A DNA stretch of 64,000 nt from CAZSNT01 sp964607765 (lineage in GTDB: Bacteria > Verrucomicrobiota > Lentisphaeria > Oligosphaerales > JABHEG01). Position numbers and translations under genes: made by a program. The notes under the pieces are model-generated. The model ran no database searches. It had not been told where the DNA came from and saw nothing but the letters and a program-made list of their open reading frames with translations. Within the stretch, counting starts at the first letter, position 1. Each line of letters begins with the position of its first letter. Of the stretch, positions 1 to 8,001 are shown one piece after another. The DNA lies in NCBI GenBank assembly GCA_964607765.1, contig CAZSNT010000018.1:1-64000 (forward strand), given 5' to 3'.

Positions 1-247
1 GAGCCTACGGATGCGGGGAGGGCCTACGGATGCGGGGAGGGCCTACGGATGCGGGGAGGGCCTACGGATGCGGGAAGAGTCCTACGGATGCGGGAAGAGC
101 CTACGGATGCGGGGAGGGCCTACGGATGCGGGGAGGGCCTACGGATGCGGGGAGGGCCTACGGATGCGGGAAGAGTCCTACGGATGCGGGAAGAGCCTAC
201 GGATGCGGGGAGGGCCTACGGATGCGGGGAGGGCCTACGGATGCGGG
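1..247. repeat. 19-bp minisatellite with 96-bp higher-order period
   Basis: Thirteen head-to-tail units begin with CCTACGGATGCGGG, at 4, 23, 42, 61, 81, 100, 119, 138, 157, 177, 196, 215 and 234. Most units are 19 bp. Every fifth unit is a 20-bp variant ending AAGAGT (61 and 157), followed by an AAGAG variant, so the array repeats as a 5-unit, 96-bp block. The array starts before the window edge. All three forward frames are open because 96 is divisible by 3, but nothing indicates coding. Units abut with no spacers, so it is not a CRISPR. Confidence 0.95.
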
Positions 248-291
248 ATCAGTCAGATCAGACGATGAACCACTGACGGGAGTGTGAGATC

Positions 292-1335
292 ATGGGACTG
301 ACAGAAAGACGTTCTCAGATGATGCAGGCGAGTTTGGTGTTGCTGTTGGCTGTTAGTGCGGGGTGTTCGCATTTGGGGGTGAGCGCTGGTCCGTTCCGGA
401 ACCGGTACAGGGGCAGCCGAATCCTGCAGAGCACGAATGGGCGGCTCGTTGTCGAGGTACTCGATCCGGCCGCGCCGCCGGCTTACATGGACCGCCGCTT
501 TTCTCACGCTGCGTTCGTGCTGCAGGCCAGGCACGATGGCCGGCTCTACACCTACGCGTCGGTTAACCACGCGCGCAAGACGGGGTTCCTGGGAGGCATT
601 CCCATGGAGTTCGACATCAATGAGCGTACCTGGCCCCCGGGGTACGCCGATGCGAAGGTCGGTGAGTCATTCCTGAAAGTCGGGGTTGGGGTATTGGAGC
701 GCGACAGCGAGAACGACTATCAGTTCTCGCACGCCTATCCGGTCATCGAACGTGCCGCCACTGACGTCGAGTGGGGCGGGTCCGCAGCCACATTCAAACA
801 GCGGCTGCAGGGCAATGCGCGGGGCTATGCCTACGCGTTGGATGTGCAGGTGTCCCTGACCGACACTCAGTTGCGCTTCGACTACCGCCTCAAGAACACA
901 GGCACAAGGCCGTTCAGCACCGAGCAGTACCTGCACAATTTCATGCGGCTCGGCACGGACCTGAGCTCGGCGTACCGCGTCATGTTCCCACACCCGGTAG
1001 TAGTGTGTACGAAGGACTGCGAAACGCTGGACACGCCCACGTCGCCGTTCGTGCTGGCTGACAGCCAAACCGTGTCCTTCGAACGAAGCCCGGCGAAGTG
1101 GGGAGGCAAGCAGTTTGTCAAAGCCGCGGAGGGAACCGCCGCCCTCTGTTCGTTCGCACTGGAGAATGAGGCAACAGGGCAGCGTGTGTTGATCAGTTGT
1201 TCACGTCCCGTAACCAACGTGGCGTTGTGGACCACCGAGTACCAGATCTCCCCGGAAGCCAACATGCTGCTGACGCTCGAGCCCGGCGAGGAAGCGTTGT
1301 TCTCGCGGAGTTACACGTTCGGGCGCAACGAGTAG
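292..1335 (+). CDS. Lipoprotein with aldose-1-epimerase/galactose-mutarotase-like fold
   Basis: The 347-aa product starts with a lipoprotein signal (hydrophobic LVLLLAVSAGC; predicted lipid-attached Cys near residue 25), so it is probably anchored in the outer or inner membrane facing the periplasm. The body resembles aldose-1-epimerase-like proteins: a DAKVGESFLKVGVGVL segment near residues 122-137 and a QYLHNFMRL segment near 210, which in this superfamily supplies a sugar-binding His. The start at 292 has GGGAG upstream; an internal ATG at 319 or 322 would leave a shorter signal peptide. It stands alone downstream of the minisatellite. The substrate is unknown and enzymatic activity is inferred only from the fold. 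Confidence 0.7.
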   Translation: MGLTERRSQMMQASLVLLLAVSAGCSHLGVSAGPFRNRYRGSRILQSTNGRLVVEVLDPAAPPAYMDRRFSHAAFVLQARHDGRLYTYASVNHARKTGFLGGIPMEFDINERTWPPGYADAKVGESFLKVGVGVLERDSENDYQFSHAYPVIERAATDVEWGGSAATFKQRLQGNARGYAYALDVQVSLTDTQLRFDYRLKNTGTRPFSTEQYLHNFMRLGTDLSSAYRVMFPHPVVVCTKDCETLDTPTSPFVLADSQTVSFERSPAKWGGKQFVKAAEGTAALCSFALENEATGQRVLISCSRPVTNVALWTTEYQISPEANMLLTLEPGEEALFSRSYTFGRNE

Positions 1336-1428
1336 CGGGAAGCAAGGAGCGAGGCGTGCACCCACCAGGGGTATGGGCGCAGGGGGCGCATGCCTCCCTG
1401 CGGTCGGGGGGGCGAGCAGCGGATGGCG

Positions 1429-1881
1429 TCACCCAGTCACCGGCTCACTTTGCGTTCCGCGCTCCGTCAGGCGTTTCCACGACCTGGCCTGCTGTGATTC
1501 CGCCGGGAACTGCTGAAACTCGATGCGGTGTCCATCGGGGTCGAAGAAGTTGAAGATCCGCGATCCGTCCGCTCCGGTGATGATCACGTCATGGCACACG
1601 GACTCCGGCGGCAGTCGTTCCCGCAGATCCGCGACAGCGGCCTCGATATCGGCCACTTCAATGGAGAAGTGCGTGTGTGGCGGGGTTTGCCCCTCGCGTG
1701 CCGCGAACAGCTCGATGAAGGTGTCCTCGGTGAGGTGCACGTAGACAATCCACGGCCGATCGCCGCGACAGAGCCGGAACGCCTCCTCCAAACCCAGCAC
1801 TTGGGTATACCACTGTACAGAGCGTTCCAGATCCGACGTATGGATACCCACGTGGCTGAGTCTTCGCAGGAACTTATTCAT
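1429..1881 (-). CDS. VOC-family (glyoxalase/bleomycin-resistance-like) protein
   Basis: The 150-aa protein is a single vicinal-oxygen-chelate domain: HVGIHTSDLERSVQWY at the N-terminus, a central HTHFSIEV strand, and a C-terminal DPDGHRIEFQQF strand whose Glu is a typical metal ligand. The ATG at 1881 is preferred over the longer open frame because AGGAG precedes it by 11 nt and the family begins just upstream of HVGI. It is transcribed divergently from the heme operon, sharing the 1882-2061 gap. Members include glyoxalases, dioxygenases and resistance proteins, and the substrate cannot be told from sequence. Confidence 0.85.
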   Translation of the reverse strand: MNKFLRRLSHVGIHTSDLERSVQWYTQVLGLEEAFRLCRGDRPWIVYVHLTEDTFIELFAAREGQTPPHTHFSIEVADIEAAVADLRERLPPESVCHDVIITGADGSRIFNFFDPDGHRIEFQQFPAESQQARSWKRLTERGTQSEPVTG

Positions 1882-1970
1882 GAGTCGAGTGTCTCCTCTT
1901 GGGTCAGGCGAGCCGTACCAACGTACGGCAACACACGGTCCGCGGCAAGTGCGCGCACGCACCCGGGCGG

Positions 1971-1998
1971 TTGAGGCCCGGGGCGGCCGGCGTATATT
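1971..1998 (+). promoter_or_regulatory. Candidate sigma70 promoter for the heme operon
   Basis: TTGAGG (1971-1976) and TATATT (1993-1998) are separated by 16 bp and lie about 65 nt upstream of the first gene of the heme cluster. The -10 box matches 5 of 6 consensus positions and the -35 matches 4 of 6. The placement is right for transcription of the ccsA-like/hemA operon. No operator is recognisable. Confidence 0.5.
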
Positions 1999-2061
1999 GG
2001 GCTCGTTCGATATTCGAGTCCGGCCGTGGAACTGCCAATCACGATTCTGAGAGTGCCCGCG

Positions 2062-2913
2062 ATGACTGCCCTGCAATGCGAGTTGTTTCTCACAGCGACG
2101 GCGGCGACTGCGTTTCTGGTTGCCGGGGTGCTGGCCGTGATCGGCCTGGTTCGCTCACACGCGGTTCGTGATCGGGTGATTGTTGCCGGTACTGCGTTCG
2201 GGGCTGCCCTTGTCGTTGCCGCGCTGTTGCTGCGCGGGATCCGCGTATCGCGCCTGCCTGCATTCGGCCAGTTCGAGGCGATGAGCTGGTACGCGCTGGC
2301 GTTGGCAGGGAGCTATCTGTACCTGGAACTCAAGCATGGCGTCCGCGGGATTGGGGCATTTGTCGTGCCGTGCCTGGCCTTGGTGGTGATCGCGGCGCTG
2401 CCGGCTGCGGGTTCGGTGGTGGTCGACCCGGGAGTTGGCGGTGTGTTGCTGCCGTTCCATGTCGTCGCTGCGTTCGTGGGGTATGGCTTGTTCACCATGG
2501 AAAGCGTTCTCGCAGCTGCATACCTGGTGCAGGACCGCAACCTGAAGCGCAAGCAGCTTGGCACGGTCTTCCACCGTCTTCCCTCGTTGGGCGTTCTGGA
2601 TCAGCTGATGCAGGAGCTGATTGGTGCGGCCTTTCTGGTGTTCAGTGTGTCGATTGTGTTGGGTGCGGTTCTCGCCGTCGGCTGGCACAAGGGCACGCAG
2701 TGGCTGACTGATCCGAAGATCGCCGCGACGGTCGTGACCTGGCTCGTGTATGCGGTGCTGTTCTCGCTGCGCGTCGGCGGGCACAGGCACGGGCGCAAGG
2801 TGGCGCTGGTCGCGCTGTTGGGGCTGGGCTGCGTACTGTTCTCGTTCCTGGGCGTTCACCTGGTGAGCGACTCGATGCATGACTTTGTCACATCCGCGGC
2901 AGGCGCGAGGTAG
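2062..2913 (+). CDS. CcsA/HemX-family membrane protein
   Basis: The 283-aa product is almost entirely hydrophobic, with about eight predicted membrane helices, and resembles the cytochrome c assembly (CcsA/ResC) family. Motifs include EAMSWYALALAGSYLYLELK and HVVAAFVGYGLFTMESVLAAAYL, with conserved His residues that in CcsA coordinate heme. In Bacillus the related HemX sits beside hemA and influences HemA levels; in Desulfovibrio a similar gene accompanies the siroheme-dependent heme genes. The ATG at 2062 follows GAGAGTG; an in-frame GTG at 2026 is less likely. It is first in the heme operon, 7 nt from hemA, so a role in heme handling or HemA control is inferred. Confidence 0.8.
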   Translation: MTALQCELFLTATAATAFLVAGVLAVIGLVRSHAVRDRVIVAGTAFGAALVVAALLLRGIRVSRLPAFGQFEAMSWYALALAGSYLYLELKHGVRGIGAFVVPCLALVVIAALPAAGSVVVDPGVGGVLLPFHVVAAFVGYGLFTMESVLAAAYLVQDRNLKRKQLGTVFHRLPSLGVLDQLMQELIGAAFLVFSVSIVLGAVLAVGWHKGTQWLTDPKIAATVVTWLVYAVLFSLRVGGHRHGRKVALVALLGLGCVLFSFLGVHLVSDSMHDFVTSAAGAR

Positions 2914-2920
2914 GACTGGT

Positions 2921-4222
2921 ATGGACATTGCCGTTACAGGCATGAGTTTCCGTTCCGCTCCCGTGCGGCTGCGGGAGCAGTTGGCGTTCGCCGCGGACAG
3001 CTTGCCCACGGTCCTGGAGCGTCTCCAGCGGGCGAGTGCGGACAGCGAACTGCTCCTGCTGTCCACCTGCAATCGCACCGAGCTGTACGTTGCGGGTCCG
3101 GCTTCCGCGCAGCCCGGCCGGAAACTCAGCGACCTGCTGCTCTCGGAGTGCACGAACACCGAGTCGGACTGGCACGATCTGTTCTATCACCACCACGGCC
3201 TGCAGGCGGTGGAGCACCTGATGCAGGTTGCTGCCGGGCTGGACTCGATGGTGCTCGGCGAGACGGAAATCTTCGGACAGCTGAAGCAGGCTTTTGCCGC
3301 GGCGTGTGCGGCGGGAACGGTGGGCAGTGCTCTGCATCCGCTGCTGCAGGATGTGTTTCGTGTTGTCAAGCGCGTGCGAACCGAGACGGAGATCTCCGTG
3401 GGGCGCGTGTCGGTGGCGTCCATTGCGATTGATCTCGCCGACAAGATTTTCGAGGCGCTGTCCGCGAAGACAGCGATGATCGTGGGGGCAGGGGAGATAG
3501 GGGAAGAGACGATGCGATGTCTGGTGAATCGCGGCGTCCGGAACCTGCTGGTTCTAAACCGTTCACCGGACCGTGGCCAAGCCCTGGCAGCGCAATATGG
3601 CGGCACCGCAGTAGCTTTCGGCGAGTTGCCGGAACGCCTGGCCGAGGCGGACATTGTGATCAGCTCCACGGCTGCCCCACAGCCGGTGATCGGTGTGGCG
3701 GAAGCGCACGCCGCGATCCACGCACGCCATGGTCAGCCAATGCTGGTGATTGACTTGGCCGTGCCGCGCGACGTCGCTCCCGACGTTGCGCAGGTCGACA
3801 ACGTGTACCTGTACAACATCGACGATCTGCAGGGCGTTGCCGAGACGAACCTGGTGCGCCGACAGGCGGCGGCCCGGGCCGCGCGTGCCATCATCGGCGA
3901 AGAAGCCGCTGCCTTCTCAGTGTGCCCCTGTGCGGCCGATCTGGCGCTGATCATGCGGCACCTGGACGGATTGGCGGCGGGGATAGGCGATGCGGAGCTG
4001 AAGCGTGCGTTGAGCAGGAAGGCTGTTGCCCCGGATACGGGCAAGTGCCAGGCGTGCCGGGAGGAGATCCGGATCATGCTTCAGCGCACTGTCAACAAAA
4101 TGCTCGCCTCGCCGAAAAGGGCGCTGCACGGGGCCTCGCGCAACGGCAATTGGCAACGCTACGCCGAGACGGTCAAGCATCTGTTTGGTATGAGCGGTAA
4201 CGAGAAGCATGACGACACCTGA
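2921..4222 (+). CDS. hemA: Glutamyl-tRNA reductase
   Basis: HemA (433 aa) makes glutamate-1-semialdehyde from Glu-tRNA(Glu) with NADPH, the first committed step of tetrapyrrole synthesis. Visible are the N-terminal AVTGMSFRSAPV strand, the active-site Cys in STCNRTELYV, the GLDSMVLGETEIFGQ motif, and a Rossmann GAGEIG motif. The C-terminal dimerisation domain is unusual: it carries C335-P-C337 and C376-Q-A-C379, which I do not recall in typical HemA sequences and which could bind a metal, Fe-S cluster or heme. The ATG at 2921 follows GAGGTAGG. The end overlaps hemC by 14 bp, indicating translational coupling. Confidence 0.95.
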   Translation: MDIAVTGMSFRSAPVRLREQLAFAADSLPTVLERLQRASADSELLLLSTCNRTELYVAGPASAQPGRKLSDLLLSECTNTESDWHDLFYHHHGLQAVEHLMQVAAGLDSMVLGETEIFGQLKQAFAAACAAGTVGSALHPLLQDVFRVVKRVRTETEISVGRVSVASIAIDLADKIFEALSAKTAMIVGAGEIGEETMRCLVNRGVRNLLVLNRSPDRGQALAAQYGGTAVAFGELPERLAEADIVISSTAAPQPVIGVAEAHAAIHARHGQPMLVIDLAVPRDVAPDVAQVDNVYLYNIDDLQGVAETNLVRRQAAARAARAIIGEEAAAFSVCPCAADLALIMRHLDGLAAGIGDAELKRALSRKAVAPDTGKCQACREEIRIMLQRTVNKMLASPKRALHGASRNGNWQRYAETVKHLFGMSGNEKHDDT

Positions 4223-5162
4223 TATCGTGCGTGTCGGTACGCGAGGCAGTCAACTTGCCCGCGTTCAGACGCAGTGGGTGCTGGCAAGGCTGGCAGAAGA
4301 AGCCCCCGGGCTTCGAACAGAGGTCATTGTCATCCGCACTGCGGGGGACGAGGACCCGACACGGCGTCCGGCGCGCTTTTCCGGCACAGGCATATTCACC
4401 GGCGCCATCGAGGACGCGTTGGAGCGCGGTACGATCGACATTGCCGTGCACAGCCTGAAAGACCTGCCCACCACCTGGCCCGAGGGACTGTGCCTGGGCG
4501 CGGTTCCCGTGCGTGAGGACGCACGCGACGCGCTGGTGGGCTGCACGTTGTCCGAACTGTCGGCGGACCGGGGTTGCGGGGTCCGTATCGGCACGAGCAG
4601 CCTGCGCCGCCGCGCCCAACTGCTGCGTGCGTTCCCCGGCTGTGAGGTGCTTCCGTTGCGGGGCAACATTGATACGCGACTCCGGAAGGTGGCTGAGAGC
4701 CAGGTGGATGCCGCCGTGCTCGCGGCAGCCGGGCTGCGCCGGCTGGGGCGCGGTGACAGCATCGCCTGCCTGTTCGGTGCCGGGACAATGCTGCCTGCCC
4801 CGGGCCAGGGCGCGCTTGGGATTCAGGTCCGGACGGGCGACACGCGAGTCCGGCATCTGGTCAGCTGCATTCACTGTTCGGACACTGCGGCGTGCGTGAC
4901 CGCGGAGCGTGCTTTCATGCGCGCACTCGAGGGCGGCTGTCATGTGCCGGTCGGCGCCGCCGCGAGCATTGAGCATGGCCGGGTGGTTCTGCGTGGGCGT
5001 GTATTGAGCCTTGACGGGGCGGATTGTCTGGCTGGCGAGATAGCAGGAGCGGTCGACGAATCCGAGCAGATTGGTGCGAGACTCGCGCAACAGCTGCTGG
5101 AGCGCGGCGGCGCGGCCATTCTGGAGGCAGTCCGGCAGCAAACGGAAGACTCTCATGCGTGA
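4209..5162 (+). CDS. hemC: Hydroxymethylbilane synthase (porphobilinogen deaminase)
   Basis: HemC (317 aa) condenses four porphobilinogens into hydroxymethylbilane. Hallmarks are VRVGTRGSQLA at the N-terminus, HSLKDLPT containing the catalytic Asp, GTSSLRRRAQL, LRGNIDTRL, and EGGCHVPVGA, whose Cys carries the dipyrromethane cofactor. Length is normal for the family. It overlaps hemA upstream by 14 bp and the cobA-hemD fusion downstream by 8 bp, so the three are read from one message. Confidence 0.97.
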   Translation: MTTPDIVRVGTRGSQLARVQTQWVLARLAEEAPGLRTEVIVIRTAGDEDPTRRPARFSGTGIFTGAIEDALERGTIDIAVHSLKDLPTTWPEGLCLGAVPVREDARDALVGCTLSELSADRGCGVRIGTSSLRRRAQLLRAFPGCEVLPLRGNIDTRLRKVAESQVDAAVLAAAGLRRLGRGDSIACLFGAGTMLPAPGQGALGIQVRTGDTRVRHLVSCIHCSDTAACVTAERAFMRALEGGCHVPVGAAASIEHGRVVLRGRVLSLDGADCLAGEIAGAVDESEQIGARLAQQLLERGGAAILEAVRQQTEDSHA

Positions 5163-6693
5163 CAGCGGCATTGTCTATCTGGTCGGCGCCGGCCCGGGAG
5201 ATCCCGGGTTGCTGACTGTCCGCGGCTTGGAGTGTCTGCAGAAGGCCGACACGGTTGTATACGATTACCTTGCCAATCCCGTCCTTCTCGACCACGCGTC
5301 CGGAGCAGACGAGTGCATCTACGTCGGCAAACGCGCCGGTGATCACACGATGACGCAGGTCGACATCTGCAGCTTGCTTGTGGACAGGGCACGCGCCGGT
5401 CGAACCGTGGTCCGACTGAAGGGGGGCGATCCGTTCGTGTTCGGCCGCGGTGGCGAGGAAGCCCTGGCCCTGGCGGACGCCGGTGTTCGGTTCGAAGTGG
5501 TTCCGGGGGTCACGGCTGCAGTCGCGGCGCCGGCCTACGCGGGGATCCCTGTTACCCAGCGCACCTGCAACTCGGTCTTGACACTGGTAACGGGACACGA
5601 AGACCCTACGAAGCAGGAGACCGCGATCGACTGGAGAGCCCTGGCCCAGGGCGGCGGCACGCTGGCGTTCTACATGGGCGTGCGGAACCTGCCCAGGATC
5701 GTGCAGCGCCTGGTTGCGCACGGCCGTGCGCCGGACACGCCGGTCGCGCTGATTCGGCACGGCACACTGCCCGTGCAGCGAGTTGTGTCGGGTACGCTGG
5801 ACACGATTGTGGCGCTGGCCGAAGCTGCCGAGATCACCCCGCCTGCCATGATCGTTGTGGGCGACGTTGTGGGATTGCGGGAGCGTCTGCGCTGGTTCGA
5901 CACCAAGCCCCTGTTCGGTGTGACCGTGGTGGTCACGCGGTCCCGGACGCAGGCGAGCAGCTTTGCGGCGCTGTTGGCTCGACAAGGCGTTCACGTGGTG
6001 CAGTTGCCGACGATCACGATCGCCGAGGCAGAGCAGAAGGAGCCGTTGCGCAACGCGGTCGGGGATCTCTCCCGTTTTGACTGGATCCTGTTCACCAGTG
6101 TGAATGGCGTGAGTGAGTTCTTCCGCACCGTGCATGAGTGCGGCGGCGACAGCCGATGGCTGGCCGGTTGCCGGGTAGGCGCGATCGGCAGCGCGACAGG
6201 CGCGGCGCTCCGGCAGCGTGGTGTAGTGCCCGATCTGGTGCCTGAACGTTTCACGTCGCAGGCGTTGCTGGCAGCGCTCATCGATGCCGGCGCAGTGGAC
6301 GGACGGCATCTTCTGCTGGCCCAGGCCGATATTGCCCCTTCAACGTTGGCCGACGGACTTCGCGAGGCAGGCGGCACAGTGACCGCGGCGACAGCCTATC
6401 GTACCGTGCCTGCAGAGCCTTGCCCCGAGGCACTGGAGCTGCTGGAAAGCGGCGGGGCGGACGTTGTGACGTTCACCAGTTCGTCCACTGTCCGGAATTT
6501 CGTCGCCATGATGCGCGAGCACTGCGGCGACATGCCCGCCGGCGTCCGCTACGCGAGCATCGGTCCGGAGACAAGTAGGACGGCTCGGGCGGCAGGGCTG
6601 GACATTGCTGTCGAGGCCGACCCGCACACCATTCCGGCTCTGGTCGACGCGTTGGCTGCACGGTTCGGCGGCGTGGCGGACAGGACGGTGTAG
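5155..6693 (+). CDS. cobA-hemD: Uroporphyrinogen-III C-methyltransferase / uroporphyrinogen-III synthase fusion
   Basis: This 512-aa bifunctional protein has an N-terminal SUMT domain (about 1-255) with VYLVGAGPGDPGLLT, YDYL, RLKGGDPFVFGRGGEE and VPGVTAA motifs, which makes precorrin-2 using SAM. A HemD domain follows (about 260-510) with WILFTSVNGV and VVTFTSSSTVRNF, which closes and inverts hydroxymethylbilane to uroporphyrinogen III. Fusing these two consecutive steps is common in anaerobes and channels substrate toward siroheme. The ATG at 5155 follows GGAAG and the VYLVGAGPGDPG start matches the family. It overlaps hemC by 8 bp. Confidence 0.95.
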   Translation: MRDSGIVYLVGAGPGDPGLLTVRGLECLQKADTVVYDYLANPVLLDHASGADECIYVGKRAGDHTMTQVDICSLLVDRARAGRTVVRLKGGDPFVFGRGGEEALALADAGVRFEVVPGVTAAVAAPAYAGIPVTQRTCNSVLTLVTGHEDPTKQETAIDWRALAQGGGTLAFYMGVRNLPRIVQRLVAHGRAPDTPVALIRHGTLPVQRVVSGTLDTIVALAEAAEITPPAMIVVGDVVGLRERLRWFDTKPLFGVTVVVTRSRTQASSFAALLARQGVHVVQLPTITIAEAEQKEPLRNAVGDLSRFDWILFTSVNGVSEFFRTVHECGGDSRWLAGCRVGAIGSATGAALRQRGVVPDLVPERFTSQALLAALIDAGAVDGRHLLLAQADIAPSTLADGLREAGGTVTAATAYRTVPAEPCPEALELLESGGADVVTFTSSSTVRNFVAMMREHCGDMPAGVRYASIGPETSRTARAAGLDIAVEADPHTIPALVDALAARFGGVADRTV

Positions 6694-6756
6694 CGGCGTT
6701 CGCAGGTGTCTCGGCACTCGAGGGCGAGAACGAGTGGAAGCGATGTGAGCCGATCC

Positions 6757-6802
6757 CCAACAACCGAACAAACCAGCAATCTAACAACCCAACAATCCAG
6801 CC
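6757..6802 (+). repeat. Degenerate 8-bp CA-rich repeat in the ahbC leader
   Basis: About 5.75 copies of an 8-bp unit, consensus CCAACAAY, occur in perfect phase (CCAACAAC, CGAACAAA, CCAGCAAT, CTAACAAC, CCAACAAT, CCAGCC). They end 17 nt before the ahbC ATG, which has no clear Shine-Dalgarno sequence. A close relative lies in front of obg at 24735-24766. The rest of the 126-bp gap 6694-6819 shows nothing else recognisable. Confidence 0.85.
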
Positions 6803-6819
6803 AGCGAGTGTTCTGAGCA

Positions 6820-8001
6820 ATGATCGGCATATCAAAATTGTACTGCGGCACGGTGGAAGCTTCCGACCCGTTGCGTTACGGACGGAAGTCATCGCGCCTG
6901 CCCTCGCATCTCCTGCAGTTCTCCGCCGACAAGAAACCGGTTGTGGTGTGGAATGTCGGGCGTCGCTGCAATCTGCGTTGTGTTCACTGTTACTCCCATT
7001 CCCGCGACCAGGAGTACAGCGGCCACCTGGACCACGCCGAGGGGATTGCGCTGATCGACGACCTGGCTGCGTTCGGGGTGCCGGTTATCCTGTTTTCCGG
7101 GGGCGAGCCGTTGATGCGTCCGGACATTCTCGAGCTGATCGCTCACGCCCGGGGCAAGGGCTGCCGCGCCGTGCTGTCGACCAACGGCACACTCATCACC
7201 CCGGAGGTGGCAGGCCAGCTGAAGGACGTTGGGCTGTCGTATGTGGGGGTAAGCCTTGACGGACTGCGCGCGACGAACGATCGGTTTCGCGGTGTGCAGG
7301 GCGCGTTTGATAAGGCCCTGGCCGGGATCCGAACGTGCCTGGAGACGGGAATCAAGGTCGGGCTGCGCTTCACGATCAATCGCCGCAATGCCGCCGACAT
7401 CGACGGCATGTTCGACCTGATTGCGTCGGAGGGCATTCCCCGAGTTTGCTTTTACCACCTGGCTTACACGGGGCGCGGCAGTAAACTGGTCCGGGATGAT
7501 CTGACGCACGAGGAGAGTCGCGCCGCGGTCGACCTGATCATGGATCGCACACGCGCGCTGCACGCTTCGGGCAATGCTGTGGAGGTGTTGACCGTGGACA
7601 ACCATTGCGACGGCCCCTACATCTACCTGCGCATGCTGCGAGAAGGCGACGACCGTGCACCGGGTGTCTTGGAGCTACTGCGCATGAACGGCGGCAACAG
7701 CTCCGGGAACGGGATTGGCTGCGTCAGTTGGGACGGGGCTGTTCATCCCGATCAGTTCTGGCGCCATGTGGTGTTGGGCAACGTTCGGCAGCGCCCTTTC
7801 AGTGAGATCTGGACCGATTCGAACAATACGATGTTGATGTCCCTGCGTGGGCGCAAGGCCCATCTTCAGGGCCGCTGTGCCGCGTGTCGGTGGCTGGATG
7901 TGTGCAACGGCAATCTGCGCGCCCGTGCCGAGGCGGTGAGCGGCGACGTGTGGGGTTGCGATCCTGCCTGCTATCTGACCGACGAGGAGATAGGGCTATG
8001 A
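6820..8001 (+). CDS. ahbC: 12,18-didecarboxysiroheme deacetylase, radical SAM
   Basis: AhbC (393 aa) removes the two acetate side chains of didecarboxysiroheme to give iron-coproporphyrin III. The radical-SAM motif is C50-x3-C54-x2-C57 (RRCNLRCVHCYSHS), followed by LFSGGEPLM. A C-terminal Cys set (C353, C356, C362, C380, C384) suits an auxiliary Fe-S cluster. The N-terminal MIGISKLYCGTV and the LPSHLLQFSADKKPVVVWN segment match the AhbC/NirJ1 family rather than AhbD. The start follows a CA-rich repeat with no clear Shine-Dalgarno sequence. It overlaps hemB as ATGA. Confidence 0.93.
   Translation: MIGISKLYCGTVEASDPLRYGRKSSRLPSHLLQFSADKKPVVVWNVGRRCNLRCVHCYSHSRDQEYSGHLDHAEGIALIDDLAAFGVPVILFSGGEPLMRPDILELIAHARGKGCRAVLSTNGTLITPEVAGQLKDVGLSYVGVSLDGLRATNDRFRGVQGAFDKALAGIRTCLETGIKVGLRFTINRRNAADIDGMFDLIASEGIPRVCFYHLAYTGRGSKLVRDDLTHEESRAAVDLIMDRTRALHASGNAVEVLTVDNHCDGPYIYLRMLREGDDRAPGVLELLRMNGGNSSGNGIGCVSWDGAVHPDQFWRHVVLGNVRQRPFSEIWTDSNNTMLMSLRGRKAHLQGRCAACRWLDVCNGNLRARAEAVSGDVWGCDPACYLTDEEIGL

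Noticed and set aside
1..247. CRISPR array
   Set aside because: Units are contiguous with no variable spacers and no cas genes are nearby; it is a minisatellite.
11..287. Three overlapping 75-85 aa open frames in the first 290 bp
   Set aside because: They are translations of the tandem repeat in all three frames; no ribosome-binding site and no coding signal beyond the repeat.
1429..2076. Longer 215-aa start for the VOC protein
   Set aside because: The first 65 residues do not resemble the family and overlap the heme promoter and leader; a good Shine-Dalgarno sequence supports the start at 1881.
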